A DNA stretch of 64,000 nucleotides from positions 1-64,000 of the IMG/VR virus record IMGVR_UViG_3300046501_000460; one strand, written 5' to 3'. Position numbers and translations under genes: made by a program. This document shows positions 54,588 through 63,130 of this stretch, one piece after another. The first letter of the stretch is position 1. Every line of letters begins with the position of its first letter. This DNA is from a virus. Under the pieces are notes generated by a model. It was given only the letters and a program-made list of their open reading frames with translations, did not search any database and had not been told where the DNA came from.

Positions 54588-55304
54588 TTGGACATGCAAC
54601 AACCACAAGAAGAAGTCCGCGAGATCGCCTGGGTCATCGCTGATACCGAAACCACCGGCCTGACGGGCCCGGCCTGCGAGGTCGCCTTCCGCGAGATCTG
54701 CCCGGATACGCTGGAGACGATCCGCGAGATCCAGTCGCTGATCGATCCGGAGTGCCCGATCGAGCCGGGCGCGCAGGATGTGCACGGCATTACGCAGGAA
54801 ATGGTCGCCAACGCGCCGACGATGGACGAGTTCTTGACGGTGCCGGGTTATCTGGACGGCGCCTTCGACGGCCGCGACATCGTCCTGATCGCGCACAACG
54901 CCCCGTTCGACGAGAAGCGCCTGCGCAAGGTCGGCAGCATCGTGTCGTCAGTCTGCACGCTGTTCCACGCCCGCCGCCTGATCCCTGAAGCCGAAAACCA
55001 CAAGCTGCCGACATTGCGTGAGCACTTCGGCTTTCCGAAGAACGAGGCGCACCGCGCGATGGCCGACGTGGCCACGACGCACCGCCTGCTCAAGGAGGTT
55101 ATGGCTCGCGCCGGCCGGCGCTCCTTGCGCGACTTCCACGCCACGCAGGAAACGACGATCCATCGCTGGGTGTTCGGCAAGTACCGCGGCCGTCTGCTGA
55201 TCGACACGCCGCGCGAATACCTCGAGTGGTTCAAGAAGCAGCCTGACGTCGAGGCGAACCTGAAAGCGTCGATCGTCAAGGCGCTCAAAGTCATCCCCAA
55301 ATAA
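54588..55304 (+). CDS. DnaQ-like DEDDh 3'-5' exonuclease (238 aa)
   Basis: 'I-A-D-T-E-T-T-G-L' at about 17-25 (Exo I), 'A-H-N-A-P-F-D' (Exo II) and 'A-H-R-A-M-A-D-V' (Exo III) are all intact. Residues 190-235 form a C-terminal extension ('I-H-R-W-V-F-G-K-Y-R-G-R-L-L') similar to the DUF3820-like tail of phage exonucleases. The start is TTG at 54588 because AGGAG lies seven bases before it; an ATG at 54594 is possible. Proofreading or end-processing role. Confidence 0.88.
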   Translation: MDMQQPQEEVREIAWVIADTETTGLTGPACEVAFREICPDTLETIREIQSLIDPECPIEPGAQDVHGITQEMVANAPTMDEFLTVPGYLDGAFDGRDIVLIAHNAPFDEKRLRKVGSIVSSVCTLFHARRLIPEAENHKLPTLREHFGFPKNEAHRAMADVATTHRLLKEVMARAGRRSLRDFHATQETTIHRWVFGKYRGRLLIDTPREYLEWFKKQPDVEANLKASIVKALKVIPK

Positions 55305-55322
55305 CAACGAAAGGAACCACCC

Positions 55323-55955
55323 ATGAATTTCGCACAATACCCCGCCCTCGCCGCCCGCACCGAAAAAGAGCTGCCGACCCGCCTCGATCGCCTGGAACAC
55401 GCCGCGCTCGGCCTGGTCACCGAGACCGGCGAAATCGCCACCATCGTCAAGCGCATCAAGATCTACGGCAAGTCGCTCGACAGCCTCGTCGAGAAGGGTC
55501 CGGACGCCGGCAAGTCGTTCCGCGCGCTGATCGCCGAAGAGATGGGCGACGTGCTCTGGTACCTCCCGATCGTCACGCGCGAGTTCGGCGTCAGCGACGA
55601 AGTGTTCGGTACCATGGACAGCGCCGAGTTCCTCGAGCCGCAGGAAGGCCTGCCGGCTATCGCGCTGGACAAGGCCTTGGCCAGCGTGTCGCGTCGCCTG
55701 AGCATCGCCGCCGCTACGGTCGCCAACTTCGTCGAGGACGAGTTTATCGCGCAGCAGACCCAGGTGGACCTTGGTCTGGCTGTCGGCACGATCACCACCA
55801 GCTTGGCAAACCTCGCGTGGCTGATCGGCGCCGACCTGCGCCAGGTCGCGGCCGACAACATCGCCAAGCTGAAGCTGCGCTATCCGGAGAAGTACAGCGA
55901 TGTGGCGGCCGAGGCGCGCGCTGACAAGGGTGGCGAAGACGCGCGGAATAGCTGA
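55323..55955 (+). CDS. MazG-like nucleotide pyrophosphohydrolase (210 aa)
   Basis: All-alpha MazG pattern: 'E-T-G-E-I-A-T-I-V-K-R' near 38-48, 'E-E-M-G-D-V-L-W-Y-L' near 71-80 (Glu/Asp metal ligands), and 'N-I-A-K-L-K-L-R-Y-P-E-K-Y' at the end. The centre (95-170) holds a partial second copy of helices. It hydrolyses NTPs or dNTPs to monophosphates, perhaps to lower host alarmone or to shape the dNTP pool. AAAGGAA ribosome site. Confidence 0.85.
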   Translation: MNFAQYPALAARTEKELPTRLDRLEHAALGLVTETGEIATIVKRIKIYGKSLDSLVEKGPDAGKSFRALIAEEMGDVLWYLPIVTREFGVSDEVFGTMDSAEFLEPQEGLPAIALDKALASVSRRLSIAAATVANFVEDEFIAQQTQVDLGLAVGTITTSLANLAWLIGADLRQVAADNIAKLKLRYPEKYSDVAAEARADKGGEDARNS

Positions 55956-55956
55956 T

Positions 55957-57027
55957 ATGGCATCCCACCTGATCAGCGCCGCGGCGCAGGTCCGGTCTCT
56001 GGCAAAAGCGGTTTCGGCCGCTTTTGCCGCGTCTGCGCTCACCGACGAGGAGCGCAACCCGGACCGCATCGAGATCCCCGACCTGCCGTGGACGGCCCCG
56101 CCGTTGCGCTGCAGCGCGACCTTGGGCGGCGTGCCGCTGTCCGATTACCTGAACGTGCCGATGGCGCTGGACGAAACGCTGCTGCATCGCTTCTGGGTCA
56201 AGACGCTGGACGACCTGTGGCACCGGCCGTCGTCGGCGATCCGCCGCGGCGCGTTCGCCAACTGCGCGCAGGGCATGCCGAAGCTGAAGGTCGGCCAGCG
56301 TGCATTCCTGTTCTCGACGCCGGCGGGCTTCCCAGCGCAGCTCGACTCCAGCGCGGGCGCCATGCTCTCGATCGAGGTGGCGCACGCGGCGGCCCAGTCG
56401 TTACCCATCCTCGACGTCGTCTCGGACGAGGACAACTACTACGTTGTCATGCCGGACGAGAGGATCATCGGCGTGCGCGCCGGCAAGCCGGCCTGCGACT
56501 CTCCCTGGGGCGATCGCGTTTCGGGCATGGTGCAGGAGATGCTGGAGATGAGCCGCGGCGAGCCGGACTACACCCTGCGCTTCGACCAGCTTGCGGCAAT
56601 GCGCTCGGTGGTGAACGTGCACCGCAGGCGCTTCCCTGAGTTTCAGGGCCTCGACTGGGGCCTGCAGGCGCTGCGCATCCTGACGCTGGGCGGCCACTGC
56701 CCGGAGCTGATGACCCAGATGCGCATGACATCGATGGAGCTGCCGCAGCTGCGCCGCAACGAGCAGATCCTGCGTGACTGCCTGGCGATCGTCGACGACT
56801 TGTCCCTGTCGGATCGCAGCAAGCTGCAGATCTGGCAGAACTATCTCGTGCCTGAAGTGATCAGCGTCTCGCGCTTCAAGCAGGTGATCTACGGCGGGGC
56901 CCAGTGGCCGTTCTCGCTGCCGCTGGCGAAACTCGAATCGATCCGTACCTGGCTGGAGGAGCGCTACCGCGCGCTGCCGGCCAACATCCAGAAGGAGGGC
57001 GTATGCAGACCCATCGCCACACCCTGA
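55957..57027 (+). CDS. Protein of 356 aa, unassigned
   Basis: Start 55957 (MASHLISA). Mixed alpha/beta, with 'F-L-F-S-T-P-A-G-F-P' and 'Y-V-V-M-P-D-E-R-I-I-G-V-R-A-G' in the centre. Lies between MazG and the polymerase, so a replication or nucleotide role is likely, but I recognise no family. It overlaps the next gene by 25 bases. Confidence 0.75.
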   Translation: MASHLISAAAQVRSLAKAVSAAFAASALTDEERNPDRIEIPDLPWTAPPLRCSATLGGVPLSDYLNVPMALDETLLHRFWVKTLDDLWHRPSSAIRRGAFANCAQGMPKLKVGQRAFLFSTPAGFPAQLDSSAGAMLSIEVAHAAAQSLPILDVVSDEDNYYVVMPDERIIGVRAGKPACDSPWGDRVSGMVQEMLEMSRGEPDYTLRFDQLAAMRSVVNVHRRRFPEFQGLDWGLQALRILTLGGHCPELMTQMRMTSMELPQLRRNEQILRDCLAIVDDLSLSDRSKLQIWQNYLVPEVISVSRFKQVIYGGAQWPFSLPLAKLESIRTWLEERYRALPANIQKEGVCRPIATP

Positions 57028-57191
57028 TCGAAGTGGTGATCTCCACCGGTGCCGCGTTTGTTATCAGCGCGCTGCTGCAGCACTACTTCGTCAACCCGCA
57101 CTGGCACCTGCACTCGTCGCCGGCGGACAGTGTCGGCATCACCGTGTTCTTCACCGTCGTCTCACTGGTGCGGAGCTACATTTTCAGATGA
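57003..57191 (+). CDS. Small two-span membrane protein (62 aa)
   Basis: Two hydrophobic segments and the ending 'F-F-T-V-V-S-L-V-R-S-Y-I-F-R'. That 'T-x-x-S-x-x-R-S-Y-x-x-R' ending marks a widespread family of phage membrane proteins (DUF7220-like, from memory) of unknown role. ATG at 57003, GGAGGG upstream. Confidence 0.75.
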   Translation: MQTHRHTLIEVVISTGAAFVISALLQHYFVNPHWHLHSSPADSVGITVFFTVVSLVRSYIFR

Positions 57192-57217
57192 ATGTTCAAT
57201 AAATTGGGAGTCAAGAA

Positions 57218-57562
57218 ATGAAGATGGAACAAGATCCGAACGGCGTCGCAGCAAGTCAGCCGGGCGCAAAACTCGACGCCGGCAAGTCGCCGGTCCGCCG
57301 TGGCCTGCTGGAATACTTTCCGCGCGCATGTCTTGCAGTCGCGGAAGTGAGCGCCGCCGGCGCCAACAAGTACACGTGGGGCGGCTGGCAGACGGTGCAG
57401 GGCGGCGTGGACCGATACGGCGACGCTGAGGCGCGCCACATCTGCAAGGCGGCGATCGAGGGTGAGATCGACAAGGACTTTGGCCTGTTGCATGCGGCCC
57501 ACGAGGCGTGGAACGCGCTGGCGCGCCTGGAGCTGATCCTGCGCGAGAAGGAACGGGCATGA
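57218..57562 (+). CDS. dATP/dGTP pyrophosphohydrolase-like protein (114 aa)
   Basis: Start at 57218 (or 57224), GGGAG upstream. 'G-A-K-L-D-A-G-K-S-P' at 13-22, 'A-A-G-A-N-K-Y-T-W-G-G-W', 'R-Y-G-D-A-E-A-R-H' and 'D-K-D-F-G-L-L-H-A-A-H-E-A-W-N' follow the DUF5664 pattern of phage dNTP pyrophosphohydrolases, a MazG-related all-alpha fold. In some phages such enzymes remove a standard dNTP so that a modified one is used. Here it lies close to MazG and a deaminase-like gene. Confidence 0.8.
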   Translation: MKMEQDPNGVAASQPGAKLDAGKSPVRRGLLEYFPRACLAVAEVSAAGANKYTWGGWQTVQGGVDRYGDAEARHICKAAIEGEIDKDFGLLHAAHEAWNALARLELILREKERA

Positions 57563-57801
57563 GCGAGCGCACCGCAGACGAACTTGAGACGGCCGAGAAG
57601 CTGCGACAGGAGTCCTCCGACTTCGGCCTGGCCCAGGTGCGTGAGCACCTGAAGGCCGAGCACCACCCGGAGTTCAATGGCAAGGACTGCGTCGGCTGTG
57701 GCGACGAGCTGGCACCGGTGCGCATCGCGTATAAGCGCGTGCGTTGCGCGGCCTGCCAGACCGAGATCGAAAAACGACAGAAGCAGATGCGGAGGGCCTG
57801 A
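57559..57801 (+). CDS. TraR/DksA-type zinc-finger protein (80 aa)
   Basis: 'C-V-G-C' at 43-46 and 'C-A-A-C' at 62-65 give a C4 zinc finger of the TraR/DksA class, preceded by a helix. Proteins of this group act in the RNA polymerase secondary channel. At 80 residues it is of TraR length, so it may change host transcription. TGATG junction with the polymerase gene. Confidence 0.8.
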   Translation: MSERTADELETAEKLRQESSDFGLAQVREHLKAEHHPEFNGKDCVGCGDELAPVRIAYKRVRCAACQTEIEKRQKQMRRA

Positions 57802-60800
57802 TGAAAAGATACCGTCGCGGCGGCTTTGACATGTCGTCCTTCATGTGGACGATGATGTCGTGGGGGAAGGACAAAGAAAACGGCTACGAGGTCGAGCACG
57901 AAGGGAAAACGGTTTACATCAATTCGGGCCAGTACGGCTACGACAATACGCTCGGCCGCATGCTCGACTGCATGAAGGCTTACAGGCTGAACCCGATCGA
58001 CGTGATCCTCGTGTTCGAAGGCCAGAACAGCAAGGGCAAGCGCCTGCTGATCGACAACCAGTACAAGGGCGGCGACAAGAGTAGCCGCCCACCCGAGGCG
58101 TACGCGGAATTCGAGAAGTGCCGCGAGATGCTGAAGACGACGTTCCGCGAGCTCGGCGCCCAGCTGCTGTGGCAGGACTTCGCCGAGGGCGACGATACGC
58201 TCGGCTGGCTGGCGCACAATACCGAGGACGACCTGATCGTCTTCACGTTCGATAACGACCTGACGGTGTTGAACCTGCACCCGAACACCCACGGCGCGCG
58301 TGTCTCGACGTGGATCAACGAGATGTTCGAGTTCAACAAGTACGGCGTGTTCGACTACCACCTCGTCACCACCTATAAGGCGTTGGTCGGCGACAGCTCG
58401 GACAACATCAAGGGTTGCCCGGGTTTCGGCCCGAAGAAGTTCGAGGCGCTGTGCGAGCAGTACGGCTTCGACGGCCTGGCCGAGATCCACCAGATGCTGG
58501 TGAACAGCAACCTGTCGCCGCTGGCCGACTACATCTCAGGTCCGCAGGACAAGCTGCTGCAGATGATCCTGGACAACGCATCGCAGGTGATCCGCTGCTT
58601 CGACCTTGCGCGTATCCGCCCCGAGTGGGTGAACACCATGCGCAACCCGCTGCACTGGGAAGCCGGCATGGTGCGCCAGCTGCAGCCAACCGACCGCGAC
58701 CCGCGGCTGAAAGCCTGGTACGGCCGTACGCGGCTTATCACCGGCACCACGTTTGCCCAGGCCTGCGAGTGGGCCATGCCGCACATCGCCGCATCGCGCG
58801 AGGTGGCGCTGGACATCGAGACCTCGACGCCGGACGAGTCCGACGAGTGGCTGGCCGCGCTGGGCGACCCGGACGGCGTCGACGTGTTCGGCTCCGAGCT
58901 GACTGGCCTTGCGCTCACGTTCGGTCCGAACAACCAGTACACGCTCTACTTCTCGGTCGACCACGCCGACACGGACAACATCGCCAGCGAGGATCTGCGC
59001 CAGTTCATCGCGTCGATCCCGCAGTCGATCCCGCTCGTCATCCAGAACGTGTCGTTCGAGCTGGCTGTGCTCTTCAACGAGTGGGGCGCGCGCCAGATGG
59101 ACAACGGCTACCACGGCTTCCTGCCGAACGTGCTGGACACGAAGATCGAGGCCAACTACGTCGACGAGAACATCCCGACCGGCCTGAAGCAGCGCTCGCA
59201 CGGCACCCTGGGATACCGCCAGCAGACGTACGAAGAGACGTGCGTGATCACGGCGCACCCGTCCGAGCTGTTCAAGGGCGGCAAGTTCGTGCGCGAGGAC
59301 TACGTCTATGAGACGGTCGGCACTGGCCGTTTCGAGCCGCTGACGGCCGAAGAGGACGCCGCCGGCATCGTGCCGACCGAACTCACGAAGGTGCAGCTGA
59401 AGCTGGTACCAACTGGTGAAGTCGACGAAGCCGGCGAGCCGGTGATGGAGCCAGTCGTGGCCACCCAGACGCGCCGCTACAAGATGCGCGAGCTGCCGGC
59501 GGCCTACGTCCTTGGGTATGGCGCTGATGACACGATCTGCACGATCGCGCTGCACAACTACTACAAGCTGTTCATGCAGCTGGAGCACACGTGGGACGTG
59601 TACCGCGAGGTGGAGATCGACGCGGCCTACCAGCACGCGAAGAACTTCATCGACGGTACCGAGATTTCGGTCGCGCGCTGCAAGGCGCTCGAGCGCGAGG
59701 ACGACATCACGTACGACAACGCCTGGGAGGTGGTGCGCCAGTACCTGATCGAGCAGGGCTGGGCCGGCACGGCGCCGCCGACCTACACGATCGACATCAC
59801 GCCGGCGCAGATCAAGGAGGCGTACACGATCGTGACCGGCGAGGTGCTGGACACGATGATGCGCACGAACTCGAAGATCGTGAAGTTCATCGAGACCGAG
59901 ACGGAGCATCTGCAGTTCGCGCGCATGCTGGATCGGCTGGTGCAGGCCGGCGCGGCCGTGCGCGGCGAGAAGCACGATCTGCCGGATGGCACCGTGCCGG
60001 CCGAGATCGAGAAGGAATTCACCGCGTACGTCCGTGGCTATTTCGAGGGCGAGCCGCAGTTCAACAAGGGTTCGCCGCTGCAGATGCAACGTCTGATGTA
60101 CGGGGTGATGGGCCTGCCGATCCGTGTCCGGAACATGCCGACCGACACGATGAAGAGGGCCGGCATCCGCGAAGGCACGCCGAAGACGGACGCACTGGCC
60201 GTGGCCTACGCCTTGCAGGACTGCATGCCCGAGCAGAAGCCCGTGCTGGAAGCCCTCAAGCTGATGGGCATGGTCACGACGCGCCGCTCGCTGTATTACT
60301 CGAAGTACCCGTACTACCCGCACTGGAAGGACGGCCGCGTGCGCTCGCAGCACAATCAGGCGGCAACCGTTACGCGCCGCGCCAGCGAATCCAAGCCCAA
60401 CAAGCAGCAGCTGCCCAAGCACGCGAAGATCGAGGGGCAGGAGGCCAAGTTCCGCGAGGTGATCGTGCCGCACAAGCCGGGCGCCGTCATTGTCTCCATG
60501 GACTTCGACTCGCAGGAGATGGTGCTGATCGCATTCCAGTCGCAGGACCCGAACGCACTGTCGTGCTTCCAGGGCGAGAAGCGCAAGTCGCCGCACACCA
60601 TCACGGCGCTGGGTATCGTCCGCGAGGAGAACAAGCTCGACTGGACGTACGAGGACTACGAGGCGGCGCTGGAAAAAGCGCTGGGCGACGAGATGGCGCA
60701 CCTCGCCAAGGAGACCCGCAAGCTGGGCAAGAAGGTGAATTTCACGGCCGAATATGGCGCGATGGCCGAGAAGGTCGCCGCCACGCTCATGATCTCGGTT

Positions 60801-61385
60801 GAGCGTGCCCAGCTGTTCCTCGATGCGCGCGCGGCGATGTACCCGGTCGCCGAGCAATGGAAGGCCGCCATCCGCGAGGAGGTGAAGCAGAACGGTGTCG
60901 TCCGGACCATGGGCGGCGCTGTGCGCCATCTGGGCGACATCCTGCAGAACGGCACCAGCTTCGAGAAGAGCAAGGCCGAGCGCCAGGCTGTCAACTTCAA
61001 GGTGCAGGGCCCGGCCGGCGAGCAGACGAAGCTTGCAGAAGGTCGCATGTGGCGCGACAACCTGTCGTACGACTTCGACGCGATCTGTTACGGGCCGATT
61101 CACGATGAAGTGGTCTGGTCGGTGATGCTGGAAGACCTGTACGAGTTTCTGCCGCGCTGCCATGCGGCGATGACGGCGCCGTACGCCAACATGGACCTCG
61201 AGGTGGTGTCCACCATCTCGTTCGGCCCGAACTTCTACCGCCAGACCGAGATCGGCCCGTACCCGACCCGTGAGGCGATCGAGGCCGGCATGCTGGAGAT
61301 GCATCTGCAGATGGTCGCCCGCGGCGAGACCACGTGGGAGCAGTCGTGGATTTCGAATGATGAACAATGGAAGGAGGCAGCATGA
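57801..61385 (+). CDS. polA: DNA polymerase I-type with 5' nuclease and 3'-5' exonuclease (1194 aa)
   Basis: Residues 20-290 are a FEN-type 5'-3' nuclease with H3TH 'G-D-S-S-D-N-I-K-G-C-P-G-F-G' at 196-209. The 3'-5' exonuclease starts with 'A-L-D-I-E-T-S-T-P' at about 336-344. The family A polymerase shows motif A 'M-D-F-D-S-Q-E' at 899-905, motif B 'K-V-N-F-T-A-E-Y-G' at 977-985 and motif C 'I-H-D-E' at 1100-1103. Phage family A enzymes usually lack the 5' nuclease. At 1194 residues it is also larger than bacterial Pol I (about 930), with extra sequence near 480-560. Start at 57801. Confidence 0.9.
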   Translation: MKRYRRGGFDMSSFMWTMMSWGKDKENGYEVEHEGKTVYINSGQYGYDNTLGRMLDCMKAYRLNPIDVILVFEGQNSKGKRLLIDNQYKGGDKSSRPPEAYAEFEKCREMLKTTFRELGAQLLWQDFAEGDDTLGWLAHNTEDDLIVFTFDNDLTVLNLHPNTHGARVSTWINEMFEFNKYGVFDYHLVTTYKALVGDSSDNIKGCPGFGPKKFEALCEQYGFDGLAEIHQMLVNSNLSPLADYISGPQDKLLQMILDNASQVIRCFDLARIRPEWVNTMRNPLHWEAGMVRQLQPTDRDPRLKAWYGRTRLITGTTFAQACEWAMPHIAASREVALDIETSTPDESDEWLAALGDPDGVDVFGSELTGLALTFGPNNQYTLYFSVDHADTDNIASEDLRQFIASIPQSIPLVIQNVSFELAVLFNEWGARQMDNGYHGFLPNVLDTKIEANYVDENIPTGLKQRSHGTLGYRQQTYEETCVITAHPSELFKGGKFVREDYVYETVGTGRFEPLTAEEDAAGIVPTELTKVQLKLVPTGEVDEAGEPVMEPVVATQTRRYKMRELPAAYVLGYGADDTICTIALHNYYKLFMQLEHTWDVYREVEIDAAYQHAKNFIDGTEISVARCKALEREDDITYDNAWEVVRQYLIEQGWAGTAPPTYTIDITPAQIKEAYTIVTGEVLDTMMRTNSKIVKFIETETEHLQFARMLDRLVQAGAAVRGEKHDLPDGTVPAEIEKEFTAYVRGYFEGEPQFNKGSPLQMQRLMYGVMGLPIRVRNMPTDTMKRAGIREGTPKTDALAVAYALQDCMPEQKPVLEALKLMGMVTTRRSLYYSKYPYYPHWKDGRVRSQHNQAATVTRRASESKPNKQQLPKHAKIEGQEAKFREVIVPHKPGAVIVSMDFDSQEMVLIAFQSQDPNALSCFQGEKRKSPHTITALGIVREENKLDWTYEDYEAALEKALGDEMAHLAKETRKLGKKVNFTAEYGAMAEKVAATLMISVERAQLFLDARAAMYPVAEQWKAAIREEVKQNGVVRTMGGAVRHLGDILQNGTSFEKSKAERQAVNFKVQGPAGEQTKLAEGRMWRDNLSYDFDAICYGPIHDEVVWSVMLEDLYEFLPRCHAAMTAPYANMDLEVVSTISFGPNFYRQTEIGPYPTREAIEAGMLEMHLQMVARGETTWEQSWISNDEQWKEAA

Positions 61386-61666
61386 AGGCAGCAGTAACGA
61401 AGGACGAAGTGTTCACCCTGACCGTCGGCGACGTGAAGTTTGCAGACATGCGCGCCGTGTCGCGATGGGAAGGCCTGACGAAGCTGCAGAACGGCCGCGG
61501 CGAGGCGCTGGTCGTGTCAGGTCTCGGCGACGGCCGCAGCTTCGGCGCCGCGTTCGACACGATCTTCGGCGGCATCTTCCGCACCGGAGACCAGACTGAC
61601 GAGGCTGGCGTGCTGATCGTGATGGGCTCGCCGTGCCTGCTCGCGCAGATGAGGGAGAAAATATGA
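61382..61666 (+). CDS. Small protein (94 aa) after the polymerase
   Basis: Start 61382 (MKAAVTK), ATGA overlap with the polymerase stop, GGAGG upstream. Gly-rich beta protein. Unrecognised; may be a polymerase accessory by position. Confidence 0.7.
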   Translation: MKAAVTKDEVFTLTVGDVKFADMRAVSRWEGLTKLQNGRGEALVVSGLGDGRSFGAAFDTIFGGIFRTGDQTDEAGVLIVMGSPCLLAQMREKI

Positions 61667-62013
61667 GGGACCTTGTCGCACTGGCGGTCGCCCGAACCTT
61701 GGGCGTCTCGTCGAAGATGATCTTCGGCTGGGAGCTGAACGCGCTGCAGCGCGGCATTCGCGGTGCACCGGGCATGCTGGAGACGCAGTTACAGGTTCAC
61801 CTGTTCAGCGACCTAGAGATGCTGCGCCGGCTCCAGAACGGCGAGCGGCGCGGCAGCTGGGCGCTACACGGCGTTAGCGCGGAGGCGGGCGGTCCGCTGG
61901 ATGTTCCAGCGCGACTCGATGTCGTGCTCCTGTACGGTAAGGAGACGCAGCACATCTTCAAGGCGCTGGCGCAGCAGATGGTTTACCGCAAACCGGCGAA
62001 GCGCCGGAAATAA
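61663..62013 (+). CDS. Protein of 116 aa, unassigned
   Basis: Start 61663 (MRDLVAL), ATGA overlap. Helical N-terminus and basic C-terminal tail ('K-P-A-K-R-R-K'). Followed by an inverted repeat at 62021-62040 (GCCCGGC with GCCGGGC). Confidence 0.7.
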   Translation: MRDLVALAVARTLGVSSKMIFGWELNALQRGIRGAPGMLETQLQVHLFSDLEMLRRLQNGERRGSWALHGVSAEAGGPLDVPARLDVVLLYGKETQHIFKALAQQMVYRKPAKRRK

Positions 62014-62061
62014 CAACCCCGCCCGGCCGCCGCGCCGGGCACAACCCTGAAAGGAAATGCC

Positions 62062-62349
62062 GTGGGAATTTCTTACGAGGCCAAACTGATCGTCGGCCTG
62101 CCGCAGGACGAGATTGAGTGTGACGACGAAGACCGGCGCGAGGACCTGCTGGAGGAGCTGGACCGCGCGTCCAGCCATTACGATTGCGACAGCGACGCCC
62201 GGATTTCTGGCATCGAGATTGAGCATTCCGGCGATTACAGCTTCAAGGAGATCACGCTCGACTGGGCAAAAATTGAAGCGGCCAAGGCTCGATTCCGCGA
62301 GCTGACTGGTCAGGAAGGCAGGCTGTACCTCTCACTGCACAGCAGCTGA
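62062..62349 (+). CDS. Acidic protein (95 aa), unassigned
   Basis: GTG start at 62062 with AAAGGAA upstream. 'D-D-E-D-R-R-E-D-L-L-E-E-L' acidic helix, then strands. Unrecognised. Confidence 0.7.
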   Translation: MGISYEAKLIVGLPQDEIECDDEDRREDLLEELDRASSHYDCDSDARISGIEIEHSGDYSFKEITLDWAKIEAAKARFRELTGQEGRLYLSLHSS

Positions 62350-62375
62350 TTACAAAACCACCCTGAAAGGCAAGC

Positions 62376-62588
62376 ATGAAACGAGAAATCACCATCACCA
62401 TCGACGGCCCGGCAGGCGCCGGCAAGACCACGCTGGCGCGCTACCTAGCCACCGACTTGAAGATCCGCCACGGCGTGCAGGTCAAACTGATCGACGACGG
62501 CAACCGCCCTGTGTCGGTCCCGGACGTGCACGAAACGCTGGAAAACTACTTCGACGCCAACGTCACCATCATCGTGGAGCAAAAATAA
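62376..62588 (+). CDS. Small P-loop protein (70 aa)
   Basis: Walker A 'G-P-A-G-A-G-K-T-T-L' at 10-19 after a beta strand, one helix, and a second strand. Only the first third of a normal kinase is present; there is no visible Walker B or lid, so it is a mini P-loop protein or a remnant of a nucleotide kinase. AAAGG ribosome site and TAATG junction with the next gene show it is still maintained. Confidence 0.7.
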   Translation: MKREITITIDGPAGAGKTTLARYLATDLKIRHGVQVKLIDDGNRPVSVPDVHETLENYFDANVTIIVEQK

Positions 62589-63130
62589 TGCCGGAGGCGA
62601 CACCGAAACGCTTGACCTTAGAGCAGCTGAAATCGTGGCTTGATTACTGCCCCGACACCGGCGTGTTCACGTGGCGGTGTCGCCGCGGCCGGCAGGCGGC
62701 TGGCAGTATTGCTGGCCGGCCGCACAAGTCGGAAGGCGGCAAGCTGTATTGGGCTGTCCGCGTCGGGGGCGAGCAGATCCTTGCGCATCGATTGGCATGG
62801 TTCTATGTGGCGGGGCGCTGGCCTTCAGCTGAAATCGATCACGAGGACGGCAACGGCCAGAACAACAGCTTTGTCAATCTGAAGGAAGCGACACGCCTCA
62901 GTAACAGCAAGAATCTGTCACTTCACCGGAAGTCTCGGACCGGAGTGACAGGCGTCCGGCCCCGACCAGGAGGTCGTTTTGAAGCCGCGATCTTCTGTAA
63001 CGGGCAGCATCATCACCTGGGCATGCATGACACATTCGACGCGGCAGTTGCCGCGCGTCGAAAGGCTGAGCAGGACCTTAATTTTCATCCACACCACGGG
63101 AACCTCCCGCAATCTGAAAGAAGAAGATGA
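62588..63130 (+). CDS. HNH-AP2 homing endonuclease (180 aa)
   Basis: HNH_3 core 'L-A-H-R-L-A-W-F-Y-V-A-G-R-W-P' followed by 'E-I-D-H-E-D-G-N-G-Q-N-N' and 'V-N-L-K-E-A-T', then an AP2 DNA-binding domain ('T-G-V-T-G-V-R-P-R-P-G-G-R-F', 'D-A-A-V-A-A-R-R'). All catalytic residues are intact, unlike the relative at 18435-19172. It sits between the P-loop gene and the ligase and overlaps the ligase start (ATGA). Confidence 0.88.
   Translation: MPEATPKRLTLEQLKSWLDYCPDTGVFTWRCRRGRQAAGSIAGRPHKSEGGKLYWAVRVGGEQILAHRLAWFYVAGRWPSAEIDHEDGNGQNNSFVNLKEATRLSNSKNLSLHRKSRTGVTGVRPRPGGRFEAAIFCNGQHHHLGMHDTFDAAVAARRKAEQDLNFHPHHGNLPQSERRR

Noticed and set aside
21833-61040. Frequent CTTGC strings at Leu-Ala codon pairs
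   Set aside because: They catch the eye because CTT is a rare codon in this GC-rich sequence, but the rough expected count of CTTGCG for this base composition is about what is seen, so there is no clear signal.
58536-61367. 943-codon open frame on the minus strand
   Set aside because: Antisense of the DNA polymerase gene; no motifs, no start signals.
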